Assembly (NCBI GenBank): GCA_028554645.1
Contig: JAQOOI010000029.1
Coordinates: 90,111 to 154,110 of the forward strand
DNA length: 64,000 nt
From: Omphalotus guepiniiformis
Lineage: Eukaryota > Basidiomycota > Agaricomycetes > Agaricales > Omphalotaceae
Reading direction: 5' to 3'
Positions within the stretch are counted from its first letter, which is position 1. The number at the start of each line of letters is the position of its first letter. Below, piece after piece: positions 52,892 to 64,000 of this stretch. The position numbers were made by a program, and so were the translations under genes. Below the pieces are notes generated by a model that saw only the letters and a list, made by a program, of their open reading frames with translations, had not been told where the DNA came from and searched no databases.

Positions 52892-54093
52892 ATGATGCAC
52901 GTAATGACGAACGAGATTTCAACAGCTGGTTTTGATAACCCTGTGAACGACAATGTTTTCGATAAATTGAACCTTAAGAAAGAAGATGGCGGTTCTATGG
53001 TTTGTCTTTAATGTTTCAAAGCTCTTCTTCATATACTGACAATTGGCCTACCTTCAACTTGAAGCCTATAGAACTTGCTTTGCACCGCTCAGCGTCTGAC
53101 GAATCGCTGGATCGAGGACTCGCCGCAGGCTCCCCAGGGAGCAGTGCGACTTCGGAAGATAGCTGCCTGTCCCCTGGCTCGACCAGTTCAGAGGAATCAA
53201 TCTTGTTGACCCCAAATCTACCAAGCATTCCTCTGGCCGGCGAGGCCACCTGGCCCCCGAAGCCTACAGAGACTGGCGGAATTAAACCTCCGTATAGCTC
53301 CAACTGCGAAGACTATAAACCTGCCCTTCCCAATAGCGAATCCGTAACGTTTGGGTCCGCTTATGGGGGCAATTACCAAGCCCTATATGGCGCGCCAGTT
53401 CTCCCGAGTGAACCATGTCCTGGATATGACGAGATTTTCGAGATCTACGACAAGCTCTTCTGCAACTTCACTGCCCGTAGAAACAGCCTCTTTTCCCCGG
53501 AAGATCCTATCATCCCTCCGTCTGAACGCCGCGGTCGACGCGTCCCTTTCGGTCCCTTGAACGTCCAAAAATCTATGACAGTCAAGTCTTCGACCACCAC
53601 GTTCGATATGGGGGACGTGACCACCGGCTGCAAGAATGCCAAGGCTGGCATTGACCCTCTCCAATCCAGGCCACCTCCACTCACGAATGTCAAGAGTATC
53701 CAAGCACTGTCCACTCAGGCTCAGACTCTGGCCGATAACGAGCATGCTGGGCTCAATCCTTGGGAAATTGTCGTGGTCAACGAATCTGACAACACCAAGC
53801 CGAGAAATGCAGTACTTGTGGGTGACCCGGTGGTTTTTGCGTATAAGATCGCGACCAAGCTTGCCGCGATACACCCTAGGAGGACGACGAGCTACACTCT
53901 ACACCCGATATACCCCCAGTACGCCAGTGACTTCGACCTTCCTGGGATGGATTTTATTCATATTCCATGCCGCGGATTTGTCCCAGGAAGCGACCAAGAA
54001 AAGCTCTTGAAATTAGTTGTTAAGCGAACGCCCGAATATTCCCCTAACTTGAAGTGCACTTGCGGTGATCGCAAGTGCGATGCCGGCTACTGA
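52892..54093 (+). CDS. Uncharacterised protein with Cys-rich C-terminus
   Basis: Not recognised. A short exon from the ATG at 52892 (MMHVMTNEIST…GGSM) to 52999 joins in phase to 53065-54093 over an intron GTTTGT…AAG that contains a perfect TACTGAC branch-point-like word. This gives 378 aa. Without the splice the main frame would start at the ATG at 53011. The middle is Ser/Pro-rich and probably disordered (PGSSATSEDSCLSPGSTSSEES). A short ordered segment (LPSEPCPGYDEIFEIYDKLF) and a C-terminal half with NPWEIVVVNESDN and FIHIPCRGFVPGSDQEKLLK follow. It ends CTCGDRKCDAGY, a possible metal site. Confidence 0.6.
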
Positions 54094-55030
54094 AGGTTGC
54101 AGTTGAGCTTGATTGACTACTGCACCGTGGTACAGGGGACGTGTTTGGGTAGAAAGGAAGTGCTCCGCTCGATCTATTGCTTCCAAGGTATGGAGCAGCA
54201 CGTAGGTATATTTTATTTACTCCTATAATGTACATTAGTGGTCGATACCGTTTCTGTTTAGTTGCTTCACAAACTCGCCGATTTTCAACATGAATGTTAT
54301 CTCATGAAAAAGTCCTGAACCTTCGCTTGTGTCTGTAAGAATCATGAAAAGTTGGGTTTCGGAAAATAGACGCAAACTATGTACCTGACTGGGATCCTGC
54401 TTTCGAACACCTTGCCCTCGCCACGCAACCCTTTATGCAGCCTAAGAAGAAAGACAAGTGGACTGGTGGAGCCCGCAGCTTTCGCTTGATTTGGTTCGTT
54501 GTACGTATTTCATGTGGCGAAGACAACTCTAAAAAAACCGCTGAATCGTCCCCAAGACCCTAATTAACCTGAAGCTTGTTGTTTTGCTGCCAACTTCAGT
54601 GTGAAAACGCCATGTTCAATGGTCCGCGTTTATTGAGGGCACCCGTATCAAAATTCCATGCATCGGCATGAGTAGAGAGTACAAAGTGTAATGGTTCCAG
54701 TGGTTGGACTCGCAGCATCCAGGTGCCCAAGGGCAGGCCCTGGTAGTGGTGGATTCCACCAGGGTAGACGCCCGACCAGGTTTGCGTGACAGAGTTTCTA
54801 CGGACCGTACGGACCGACAGCCTCACCTTGCATATTTTGTGAACAGCATGAAAGTAAAGCGCCAAGTACTGTGTCTGTTTGCCAATTACAGAAAACCACA
54901 AAAGGTCGCTACTACATAACCCAACAAGATTACATACAGAGTACTCAGCTCCGCGACGACTCCATATCAATGATGACTGAGGAATGTATCTGGTTACCCC
55001 AGCAGAATTCTCTCCCCATCCCTAACAATG
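54094..55030. other. Intergenic between convergent genes
   Basis: Frames of up to 124 codons on the minus strand (54596-54970) lack any supporting feature. No gene called. Confidence 0.5.
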
Positions 55031-56226
55031 TCATATCGACGTATCGAGGATTTTAAGGGATGGTGAGATGGTCGATGTCGAGCTACGGGCAAAGCTATCC
55101 AGAAACGAGAATACATCGTTTGCATCGACCCGGCAATTAAAGTGTCGAATGCTGGTGTTCCTTGACAAGTCTAGTTGCGAACAAAGAACCGACACGCGAG
55201 AAACGCATAAATTCAGTAACTCGCGCGGAGATGGAACGGAAGCGAACGACATACCAACATAACCACTGGAGCCGTTGCACTTCGACGAACCCTCCACGAT
55301 AATCGATAACTCTTCAAGGGCATGGCCTGCCGAAACAAGCATCTGTCCAAGACTGGGCAAGCCCTTCGACAAAGATACTCCAGCACTGGTATATCGACAT
55401 CGCAAAACGCGCAAAGAATGGGACAGAGGAACCAATGCATCAAGAATCGGCTCCGAGCTACCATGCAAATTCCGCATATCAATGTGGCGCAGAACGGGAT
55501 TTGGATCTGATTTTTCGAGCTGATGTTCGTTCTCCGCGACTACATCGGCCTGAATGCTTTGCGGAAACACTCGAACGCCATCGAGGCGAAGTACCTCCAA
55601 GGCAGGAAAGGAACGAATGAAATCCGAAAAGTGGTCCCTGCTCTCGAAGTGTACATTGGAAAGACTCAATTCTTTGACATTCCGAAATCCGTCATATAGA
55701 GCTCTTCTCGCAGACTCTGATAACACCCACCAGCCCAACCAATCGAGGGTTAGGACCTCCAAATTGGAGAAAATGCTCGATAAAGTCCACTCCGTCCCGT
55801 CTGGCTCGACTTTCCGCCAAATAAGCAACTTGTCGAATTCCTGATACTCCTGCAACCGCTCAGCCTCGCTGAGGTTATCCGTTGCTAGTATATTGTGATA
55901 TATGCGAAGCTCGCGCGCGTGCGAGAGAGCGCTGGGGATGGTAGACAAAGGGTCGTCGCATAGAATGAGAAATGATCTGATTTGGTTTTGAGAGAAAGAG
56001 ACTTTGGTATCTCTGAACAGATTTTGACGCGAGTGACCTAGGAAGACGTGACTAACGAGAGCACATGTCCTCAGAGTTGGTTTCGAATCGCCAATACAGT
56101 CAATGATGCGATGAATGAGCTCGACGGAAAGGCCACGAGCGTATGCCTGTAAATAGTGAGTGCATATAAACTCATAGTGCATTTGGGACTTACCGCTGTC
56201 CACTGAAGCTGTGTGCAGTCGCACAT
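55031..56226 (-). CDS. F-box/LRR-like protein
   Basis: Two exons (56226-56194, 56146-55031) give 382 aa. The N-terminus GLSVELIHRIIDCIGDSKPTLRTCALVSHVFLGHSRQNLF is the degenerate F-box/Trp-less form common in mushroom F-box families: L-P/S-x-E-[IL] start, CALVS, then R-x-x-LF. It is followed by irregular leucine-rich repeats (NLEVLTLDWLGWW, NVKELSLSNVHF, ALEVLRLDGVRVF, VLRHIDMRNLHG, SLRVLRCRYTS, ALEELSIIVEG). It would act as a substrate adaptor of an SCF ubiquitin ligase if the F-box binds Skp1. Such genes form very large variable families in Agaricomycetes. Confidence 0.85.
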
Positions 56227-56719
56227 AAGAGACTGCAAAATAGAAAGTGGAGCAGAGGGACAAACGTAAGTTTCGGGGCATATACTTATATGCAAGATGA
56301 ACGGCTCACCTTCACGTTATATATTACTGTCCTGACTTATCTGGGTTATGGAAGTAGAGCTATTCATTCAAGAAGAGAAGCTGAGCCGACAAGGCCTGAG
56401 TTCGTCAACGGGGCTTCACGGAGATCGCGCGTATCGCTGAGATGATAGTACGCAGTGTCAGACATCCTGATTCAATCCTGGTTCCAAGAAAAACGAAGGC
56501 CATGCAAGGGGAAGCGAGTACATATGTACAGTGAGCAGGGCTAGAAATGGTTCCATGATGGATGTTAGTTTACAACAAACAAGCGACTGCATATAATTAG
56601 ATCCCGCGTAACCCCGCACTTCCCCTATTCCATAAGCCGCAGCGCTTTCATTACACTTCAATACTTCTTTCTGAAGACACAAATTTCTAATACCCAATTG
56701 AGGACGAAAGAAGGAAAAC
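56227..56719. other. Intergenic
   Basis: Non-coding, between the F-box/LRR start and the SDR stop. Confidence 0.5.
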
Positions 56720-57819
56720 TCAAAGCCATTCCCGATTTCCCTTGTGCGACACAAAGGCACCACTCTGCTCCAGAGTCCATTTATTGATAACCTCCAACTG
56801 CTTGTTCACAGAATCTGCGACAGTCATCGGTTCTTTGAAGTGAGGGTACAATTCCAACATCTTTTTCATCGCCTTCTCGACAGCTTCTAACTCATTCGGA
56901 GAGACTACAAATTCAAAGTCAAAGTCAATTTTCTTCGCAAACGCATATAGAAGGTGTATCGTACGATTATCGACGTTAATCGCCCCTGTCTTCACATTTC
57001 CGGGGCATAAAGCCAAAAAGATTATTCCATCTGGCTTATATTGCGCAGCATACTTCGCAATCGCGACGTTCAAGGCCCCTTTCGATATCGCATATGACAC
57101 CGACGTAGTAATCCCACTCTTGTTGATGAAGTCAACGTCACCCATCCCAGACGAGATGCTAATGACCTTCTTGATGGATCCTTTCTTTACAAGCGGAATG
57201 AAGGCTCGGATGGTGTGGGATACCCCAAGAACGTTGACGTCGATCTGTGGTATCGTGAGTAACAGGTAACATTTGAAGAGGAAGAGGAAGCCGTACGAAT
57301 TTGTGGAGCTCTTTGGAAAACGCTTCAGGTGTTGGGCTATATACACGTTAGCCGCATGAACGAAAAGGAAGAGACACAACGCACTACTCATCCACGGCCA
57401 AATTATTGAATCCATTTTCGATCAACCCAGCGTTATTGATAAGGACATCTAGAGAGCCACCAGTAATCTTCGATACTTCAGCCGCCGCGGCCTACAACAA
57501 GGAATCCTTGAATCTCCAGAAAACTATCACTTCGCAGCAAGTTTTTCACTTACAACTAATGCTTTGTTGTCCGAGATATCGGCTTGAATGATGTGTACAT
57601 TTTTGTTCGTCTCAGCAAGCTTCAATGCATCTTTGGCGCCGGTGGTAATGTTGCGCACTAATCCGATGACAGTGTTGGCTGGATCGGAGCTTAGCTTCTC
57701 CAAGTATCCGAACTGGACATAATAACAGAAGGTCAATGAGATTAAATTAGGAGCAGCGTGCTTGAAAGAACACTGACGCCTATTCCGCGAGCAGCTCCTG
57801 TTACGACGTATGAAGGCAT
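56720..57819 (-). CDS. Short-chain dehydrogenase/reductase
   Basis: NAD(P)-dependent oxidoreductase of the classical SDR fold. Exon 1 (57819 to about 57778) encodes MPSYVVTGAARGIG with the TGxxxGIG cofactor motif, then splices to FGYLEKLSSDPANTVIGLVRN. Later exons hold ADISDNKA (acidic adenine contact), DVLINNAGLIENG (NNAG), VNVLGVSHTIRAFIP, the catalytic serine in VISISSGMGD, and YAISKGALN (YxxxK). The C-terminus, CPGNVKTGAIN then a helical tail ending HKGNREWL, closes the fold. The general type is that of C-factor/sniffer-like SDRs; the substrate cannot be told. Confidence 0.9.
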
Positions 57820-57878
57820 GGCGATCTCTAAGTTGACGATGGGAGTATTTCTACGGACTTTGTGAGTGCTCTCGCGAC

Positions 57879-57887
57879 ATTTTATAT
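57879..57887 (-). promoter_or_regulatory. TATA box of the SDR gene
   Basis: CATATAAAAT on the minus strand about 60 bp upstream of the ATG. Confidence 0.55.
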
Positions 57888-57889
57888 GC

Positions 57890-58598
57890 CCCATAATGTC
57901 CGTTATTGGGTTCAAAACTCGACCGATTTTGCTTCAGAGTGACCACAATCTTGACTTGATTTCCCCAAGTTGAAGAATTGATTGCTCTAGCCCATTGTCG
58001 ATTGATTGTATAACTCCACGTCCTCGATGCTGAATCATCTGCAGTATACAATATTGGTGCCCATTGCCGATGTCGCTGGTAAATATAGGTCATTTGAATA
58101 GAAAGAGTTACAAAGAAAAAGGATCACTAAGCAGTTGCAGCCAATGATTTCAAAGCGAAGGATTTTTCCGATTTTTCTGGTGATTGGTGTGTCCCATGAA
58201 AGAGATTTGGCGCCGGTACAGGAAGGAGGAAGTGTATTACGGTTACGGAGAGGTTTCGGTAAACATGTACCAAATGGGACCCACGCCATTATAGTAATTC
58301 ACACGAATCTGCCCTGAAGACTCCTCCCATGTCTGCGCCGAGGAGAATGAATCCCAAATGGCCAGCATGACATTTTACGTTTGTAATAGTTGTGGACAGA
58401 AAGCAGGCCAACCGGGTTATTCATTGCTATGCGCTTGAATTCAGAACGCGAAACGAGTGAGTTTTCACATTTGTTTCATTCAAAAAAGACAAATAATTCT
58501 TCTTCAAGGTAGATACCATGAATTCACCAGAAAGTTAGTGATGCATTGTCGATCAGCAAAACTCGATTGCAAGGTTTCTTCATCTCACTCACATCGCT
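57890..58598. other. Intergenic, divergent promoter region
   Basis: No supportable gene between the SDR promoter and the RhoGAP-like gene. Confidence 0.5.
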
Positions 58599-61457
58599 AT
58601 GTCGAGAATTCATTCTGTCTCTACAGGAAACACTCATATTCCTCAGGCTCATACGCCTCTAACTGCTTTACCAAGGCCTCGACGTTCAACCGTATCTAAT
58701 GTTCAGAGCGAGAAAATATCAGGCCTACCAAGGTCATTGCAAGCTGCACCTCACTTCGATCGCGAGTCTCCGAGCAATTTCGGGACCTCGCCTAGAACAA
58801 GTCGTCTCCCGAAACCTATGTCAACTGGCACGCCTTCAAAGCTACATCGCCCACAGGAAACACCTCCACAACACCGTCACTCAGTCTCGCTGAGTGTAGC
58901 AACTCCAACAGAAACAAGTTCTTTCGCGCGTAGATCCTGTGGTGCTATTATCTCCACCTCAACGCCTCCTTATCATCGTCCGTCTCCTTCTATGCCTTCA
59001 CTCCACGCGCCTTCTTTCAGGAACATTGAGACATCACCGCCCCGCCGGCCCATGCCCCAAAAACCGCGTGCATATACCAAGGACGACCCGCGTACGGTGC
59101 TAAAGCACTTGGCTTGTATCTTGGGACCATCTGAGTCACCCTCGTTGCAAGAACTTCTAGTATTCGATGTTTTATTGGCATTGCACGAGCGTGAGGAAAT
59201 GGAGGCAGCGGCGAGACTACATCGAGCGAGGTCAATTGAAGCACACGCGGATACAGGAGCTGATAGAATGTATGGACAGATGCTGGGGAACAGTGGGTCA
59301 CTAAGTATATGCGTGTTCTACCTGTGAAATGCCTTTGAAGCTGATGTGCATATTCACAGACGTGTTCGGGGTCGCGTTACGACAAATTTCGCTATATGCT
59401 TCAACAAAGGCGGTTCTAGGTGGATATGGACATGAGCTACCCATCTTAGTATTTGCGTGCGTCGAACAACTATATCGGACCGGTGAGATTTCTTCCTTTT
59501 AGCGACTCGCCCAATCAGCTAATCTTCTCTTGTAGGCCTATCAACGATCCTTGACTTAAAAACCGTTTCATCTTCTGCAACATCCCCGGCGTCTACACAC
59601 GCTGACTTACATTCACGGATCCACACCCTCGTGGAAATCTTCAACTCTGCCTCACACAATTTCGGTTTTCACACTTCCCTTGCCTCCGAATCTTCATCCG
59701 ACGTGTACAAACTCTTATCGACCTTTTTGTCACAACTTCCAGAACCAATATTAGCGCCAGCCGAAATAGAGCTTGGGCTGAAAGAAGCCTTATGGACGTG
59801 GTGTGTCAAACCAAAGCCGTCTACCTCAACCTCCGCCCCTACTTCCACCTCGAATCGCAGTCCTCTTCTGGGAAACTCAATTCTAAACCCTCACGACCCT
59901 GAAAGGCGTGTTCGTCTAGCCCAGCTCCTCCTCCGCCTGCTACCCTCCCCGAACCTGTCCTTGTTCGTCTACATGATGGCGTTTGCCTGTCAAATTCACC
60001 TTGCGCATGTACGGAACCACAGCGAGAGTCGAATGAAAGAGCGGACACAGGCGCAGGGTGCTGCTGGGACGGATGCGGATCTGAATTGCTGCCCGCCCCA
60101 GTTTGCCCATGAGATGTCGTCTATTGAGACGCAGCTCCTTGCGCTCGAGCGAGAGTTGGAGGACGAGCGTTTCAGAGAAACAGTGGCGTGGCAGCTGGGG
60201 AGGACGTTTGGTAAATGGATGTTCGGGTTCACGAAACGGAGGGAGAGGGACAGGGAGCACGGAGAGGGGTTTATGTATGTCGTTGAGGATGAGGATGAGG
60301 AGAACGGGGAGGAAGAGAGGACTTCTCTCATGATGGTGTGGTTTATCAACCATTGGAGGGAGATTATTAGAGGGTTCTTTGAAGGCCCTGAGGCACCTAC
60401 TTCGTCTCATAATCCGAATCACCATATAAAATTCGCAATGAATAACCAAGCATCGCCTCTGCTGCGCCCAACCGCAAGAGACGACTTGCTTCACGCTAGC
60501 CAAACCCGTTCCACGAAGACTCACGCGCACGCCCAACCCAGCGGTAGCGGCAGAGGGACTGCATCGCCTATCGCGATGACGACAGAGAGTTTGCTTTCCT
60601 CGTCTCCCTCGTTTGTGTCTATGGAGAGTTCCAGCCGCTTGAGCGGTGCAATCGGTCCTACCGAAAGTAAAGGGCGTGTCGATAGTGGAGGTGCACAAAA
60701 CGTTACCAATGCGAATGGTGCTGCTGATAGTGAAGTCAGAATGGGCCTAGTTCGAGGAAAATCTTACGGAGAAGGTGGGTAAGATTGCTCTTCCTACCAT
60801 TTTCTTCTATGCTCAAGCAACATCATCTGGGTCTAGCGATCTTTGGACCATCGACCGATGAATGCTCAGCGAGTATTCATTCTGGACGGGAACTGGATGA
60901 CAAGTCTGAGCAGTGCAATTCTGCGGCTCCGAACATGAGCTCGACAACAAGTGTTGATTCAGCGTATATGTGTTTTGCAAAGTTCTATATATCATCGTTC
61001 CTTGACAATCTGATTTCCCTATTGTTATACATCAGTGGACGAACGACTCCTGGACGCAGCATCTGATTCAAAGTCAATTTACCTCCATCTACCCGAGATG
61101 TCTCTCTCTCTCTCGCGAATCGCTTCAGTTGATTTCAGTCCTGTCCAGGACGCGTTTCCCGACGCCACTCCGAGTCGTTCCTCCTCGTCTACAAACAGTG
61201 ATGAATCTCAGGAATTAGCCCTTGATGAGAGATATAAACGCCCTTTGCACGTAGTCAATCCGTCCCCGGTGGAGTCTTTTGGAGAGGAAGAAATCGAGTC
61301 TGATGACCGTGGAAGTAGGTTTTGCTGTCGATGCGATCTCACTTGTGTGGCTCATGCGTATGCGAAGGAGCTGGAGGAGCGTTTGCAGGTGGTGACGAAG
61401 GAGAGGGACGATGCACTAAGGGCATTTACCGAGGGTGGCGGTAGGCTGTTCCTTTGA
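58599..61457 (+). CDS. RhoGAP-like protein
   Basis: Putative GTPase-activating protein for Rho-family GTPases. A long Ser/Pro-rich N-terminus (from MSRIHSVSTGN) precedes KDDPRTVLKHLACILGPSES and a helical part. Then comes a RhoGAP-type domain: DVFGVALRQISLYASTKAVL, VFACVEQLYRTGLSTI, YKLLSTFLSQLPEPILAPAE, and FVYMMAFACQIHLAHV. The expected YRxxG is YRTG. The arginine finger usually found as FR[VL]SG is not in canonical form, so activity is uncertain. The C-terminal part is disordered. Downstream exons (about 60841-60970 and 61033-61457) end with a coiled coil (AYAKELEERLQVVTKERDDA). The junction near 60970-61033 is not settled. A broken copy of the C-terminal part lies at 1953-2400. Confidence 0.7.
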
Positions 61458-61600
61458 ATTATTGTTATTCGTGACCTCGAACACGTCGTTGGGAAATTTG
61501 TAATAGTACCCCTATCTACCCCAATTATATCAGCAAGTCTAGATGGTCTCGATCAGCGTTGCCAAGTCCTTCGTTCTTGCTTTGTTCACACCTTCACGAC

Positions 61601-62524
61601 ATGGTCGTACATTTGCACAAAGACTGCCCACTCAGCATAGCAGAGCGCCTTGGGCGTCTCAAATATATGCCGTCCCTTCTCAAGAGAGACATACCATTCG
61701 TGCTTTACGGGGAGGATGCGCTTGCGCTTGCTCATCGGGTTCCAACTGGCACTTTTACGCAAGTCATCCTTGTGCGAGATTGCGATGTAGAGCAAGCTGC
61801 TCAAGTGCTCTCTACTGATGCACCCTACCGCATCGTTGACGGGCACACCGACCGTTTCTGGACAGAGTTCCATCAACCGAACTGTATACCTGCGTACGCG
61901 TTCGAAGGTAGCTCCGCAGTGGTATTGCATCATGAACACTGTGGAACAGACGAAGGCGCAGGCACCGAATTACCTATGAAACTTGTTATAGCTCCGCAAT
62001 CCTTCTTCTACTTCGATCTCGACGCCCCTAATTCGACAGTCCTTATCCCAGAACCACCCTTACCGTCGCTGGCTCAAGTAAGGTGTCCCGCAGAGGCGGC
62101 CTTCGTGGAGTCATTAATCAACACGATATGGGAACCAAAAACTGGTGTATGGCACCACTCCTTTACCTGGCGTCTCAAGACGTGGCTGGGTTACCTCGTC
62201 CTCTATACATTCTCCGATTTCGACACCATGATGGTCATCACCAACAATGAAGACGGTCATGTAGTTCCTAATGCAAGGTGCCAGCGCATCCTTGAACAGA
62301 TATCGGAGGAGAATAAACCATTTTTCCTGCTCAACGTTTTACCTCTAAGCCATCCAGATCGACCATGGCGGGAATCTATGCCGGGTTATAAGGATGCGGC
62401 TATAGCGCGTGCTCAGATTGCAGAGACCCATGCAAAGAAGCATGGTCTACCTTTCAGGGAGCGGCTCATCCCCATCGTGAGGAAACTGGAGCGGCCACAG
62501 CCTCGATTGATTCCGTCAAAGTGA
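61601..62524 (+). CDS. Uncharacterised fungal protein, nucleotidyltransferase-like
   Basis: Intronless frame of 307 aa from the ATG at 61601 (an in-frame ATG at 61559 would add 14 aa). It has the pattern PFVLYGEDALALAH, TFTQVILVRDCDVEQAAQVL, FWTEFHQPNCIPAYAF, LPMKLVIAPQSFFYFDLDA and TWRLKTWLGYLVLYT. This resembles a basidiomycete-expanded family of unknown function. The early G-E-D-A plus VILVRDCD arrangement is suggestive of a minimal nucleotidyltransferase-type fold, but catalytic residues cannot be assigned. It lies in tandem after the RhoGAP-like gene. Confidence 0.6.
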   Translation: MVVHLHKDCPLSIAERLGRLKYMPSLLKRDIPFVLYGEDALALAHRVPTGTFTQVILVRDCDVEQAAQVLSTDAPYRIVDGHTDRFWTEFHQPNCIPAYAFEGSSAVVLHHEHCGTDEGAGTELPMKLVIAPQSFFYFDLDAPNSTVLIPEPPLPSLAQVRCPAEAAFVESLINTIWEPKTGVWHHSFTWRLKTWLGYLVLYTFSDFDTMMVITNNEDGHVVPNARCQRILEQISEENKPFFLLNVLPLSHPDRPWRESMPGYKDAAIARAQIAETHAKKHGLPFRERLIPIVRKLERPQPRLIPSK

Positions 62525-63036
62525 GCGACATTCCGCCTTTGTCTGAATGGAATCATGAAGGTGATATTCATCGGATTTAGTCCCAGTTCCTCAAGGCCTA
62601 GTATTGGTAATGCTACTAAACTGCCTACCTCCCAACGCTCTCATCTTTCAACCTTCGGTGTCACGTCGAGGGCTTCGAACGTTTTGCGACGCCTCGCTTC
62701 AGTGTTGAAATTTATATAAGTGGCTAGGCAGGTATTGCCCTATTCGGTGGACGTCACTCGTTCCCGCTTCAGTATTCAAAGGATTCTCTCTCAGGATAAA
62801 TGGGGTACTTCTTGTCGTGACCATGTGTAATGACAGAAAAATATATGTAAGAAGCGATAATCTCCAACCCCATTGCCCGCCACCTATCCACATTACTTCT
62901 GTTTCTGCTTCTTGTGTGCACTACCTTGGTCCTGCGGTTCATCCTCCCGGTCACGTCGCTTGCTTGAGAACCGTTGTTGATAAGGAATACAATGACGGTC
63001 CTGTGTGTCCAGCAGCAAAGTGTCGTCGTTGTCAGC
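62525..63036. other. Intergenic
   Basis: A Cys/His-rich plus-strand frame (62817-63122) overlaps the antisense of the kinase 3' end and has no start or splice support. No gene called. Confidence 0.45.
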
Positions 63037-64000
63037 TCAAGGGGGACCGTCCAGCAGCGAAGCACTCGAAGCATAAGTTTTGTCGACATTGCTGGTCAGA
63101 GCATCCTTTGCCTTGCTTTTGAGATGATACACCTTCGAAGATCCAAATTGCCCCGCCAAAGCTCTGAAAGCACCCTTGGCCCCTTTGAAACAGTTGGCAT
63201 ATGTATGCCATTGGAAGACTAAGTCTGGCCAATTCACTGCTCCATAGCACTCGAATATATCCCTGGAAAATGCGACAAAAATATTGTACACAGAAATCTG
63301 CTTTTCCTTGCTGTCAAAGAGAAAGTGAAATAACGACTTATTGATGGTCCGCAGTGCTATGACGTCTTCGCGATACGCAGTTATCTCCGAAGCGAAGAGG
63401 CTCCTATTGAGTATATCTCGATGCTGTTGGAAAGCGCGTGATTCTTTTCTGTGAGATGACAGTTCAACTGTAGAGTGTGTTGTGCAAAGCCACAGCCCAA
63501 GCCAAAAGGCCGACTCTACGTCATGCAGAAAGCTATGCACCAGTGCCGGGGTTTTACCTGTGGCCGAGCTCCCTACAAGAGGAGCGTGGTTAGTCATGAA
63601 TGTTCCCCTCCGAACTTCAATGGCCATGAATGCTGGTGTACCCTGCAGTACACAGTGTAAGATAAAGCACATTGTGAATCAAAGAATACTGACTGTCTTG
63701 GGATCTCCTGCCACGTCATCAGGAGAGCGACTAAAACGTCGAGCATATTCAAAATCACTAAGTCTTCCAGTGTCTTTGAAGAGAACGTTGCCAGCACTGA
63801 TATCCCGGTGGATATATCCAGCAAGGTACAAAAGATGAATTGCTGAATAGTTTGGTTAGTGATAATAAAATAAACCAAGAAATAAATTCTGACCCATGAC
63901 GCAGTCGTACAATTGCCTTCGTAATTTCTTGGAAGTTGGAGAGATGAGCAATGGTTCGACAACACTCCTTGTATATCAAACGGCAGTGCTGTTTAGGCTG
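63037..64000 (-). CDS. FunK1-type protein kinase (partial, 5' part off window)
   Basis: C-terminal half of a fungal-specific FunK1 kinase, a family expanded in multicellular mushrooms. Read on the minus strand: IHLLYLAGYIHRDISAGNVLF contains the catalytic loop (HRDIS-x-GN, with Ser in place of the usual Lys/Val position), and GRLSDFEYARRF is the DFG-equivalent (DFE, family-typical). After an intron, GTPAFMAIEV is the activation-loop end (GTxxFMA). Then come LVHSFLHDVESAFWLGLWL and a C-terminal helical part to the stop at 63037. The ATP-binding lobe lies beyond base 64000. It is unclear whether this gene is functional. Confidence 0.88.

Noticed and set aside
62817..63122. Cys/His-rich plus-strand frame resembling a zinc finger
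   Set aside because: It overlaps the end of the kinase gene on the other strand, spacing fits no known finger, and there is no promoter or splice support.

Overview
The window is nuclear DNA of a filamentous basidiomycete, almost certainly an Agaricomycete mushroom. The evidence is dense genes with many 50-70 bp GT-AG introns, a mushroom-type tyrosinase, a fungal-specific FunK1 kinase, a Crinkler-type NTPase/nuclease gene, Ty3-like LTR debris, and small serine-rich GPI-type surface proteins. All product names come from motifs read by eye; no database search was possible.

Layout. 1-1213: 5' part of a SET-domain lysine methyltransferase (minus). 1953-2400: decayed fragment of the RhoGAP-like gene that lies intact near 58.6-61.5 kb. 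3280-5558: complete tyrosinase. 5804-17142: a short gene for a stand-alone copy of the tyrosinase C-terminal domain, split at its first 5' splice site by a 10.6 kb insertion. The insertion (6082-16666) is a gag-only LTR retrotransposon with two identical 175-bp LTRs and a 5-bp target duplication. It has itself been invaded by two oppositely oriented copies of an AT-rich, 11-bp-minisatellite element, which carry further nested elements. 17.3-21.1 kb: intact ATP23 metalloprotease gene, a broken ATP23 copy, an uncharacterised gene and an inverted broken fragment of that gene. 23.5-29.1 kb: pinin-domain protein, short SRP72, membrane-anchored histidine-phosphatase-like protein. 29.7-33.2 kb: Crinkler-type P-loop NTPase with a nuclease-like C-terminus. 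33.9-35.4 kb: GGPP synthase with one junction that cannot be phased. 35.6 kb: tRNA-Ile(AAU). 35.9-36.7 kb: small Cys/Ser-rich surface protein. 37.4-45.0 kb: condensin subunit Cnd1 and a DUF2828/vWA-like protein. 46.2-57.8 kb: F-box-like protein, membrane protein, uncharacterised protein, F-box/LRR-like protein, short-chain dehydrogenase. 58.6-62.5 kb: RhoGAP-like protein and an uncharacterised fungal family protein. 63.0-64.0 kb: 3' part of a FunK1 kinase (minus).

The genes do not form one pathway. Housekeeping loci (CND1, SRP72, pinin, ATP23, GGPPS, tRNA) are interspersed with accessory ones (tyrosinase locus, Crinkler-type gene, FunK1, GPI protein). The most informative part is 5.8-17.1 kb, where nested insertions, target duplications and undisturbed sister copies let the order of events be read directly: tyrosinase C-domain duplication, then gag-only LTR element, then minisatellite element into the 3' LTR, with an inverted second copy in the leader.
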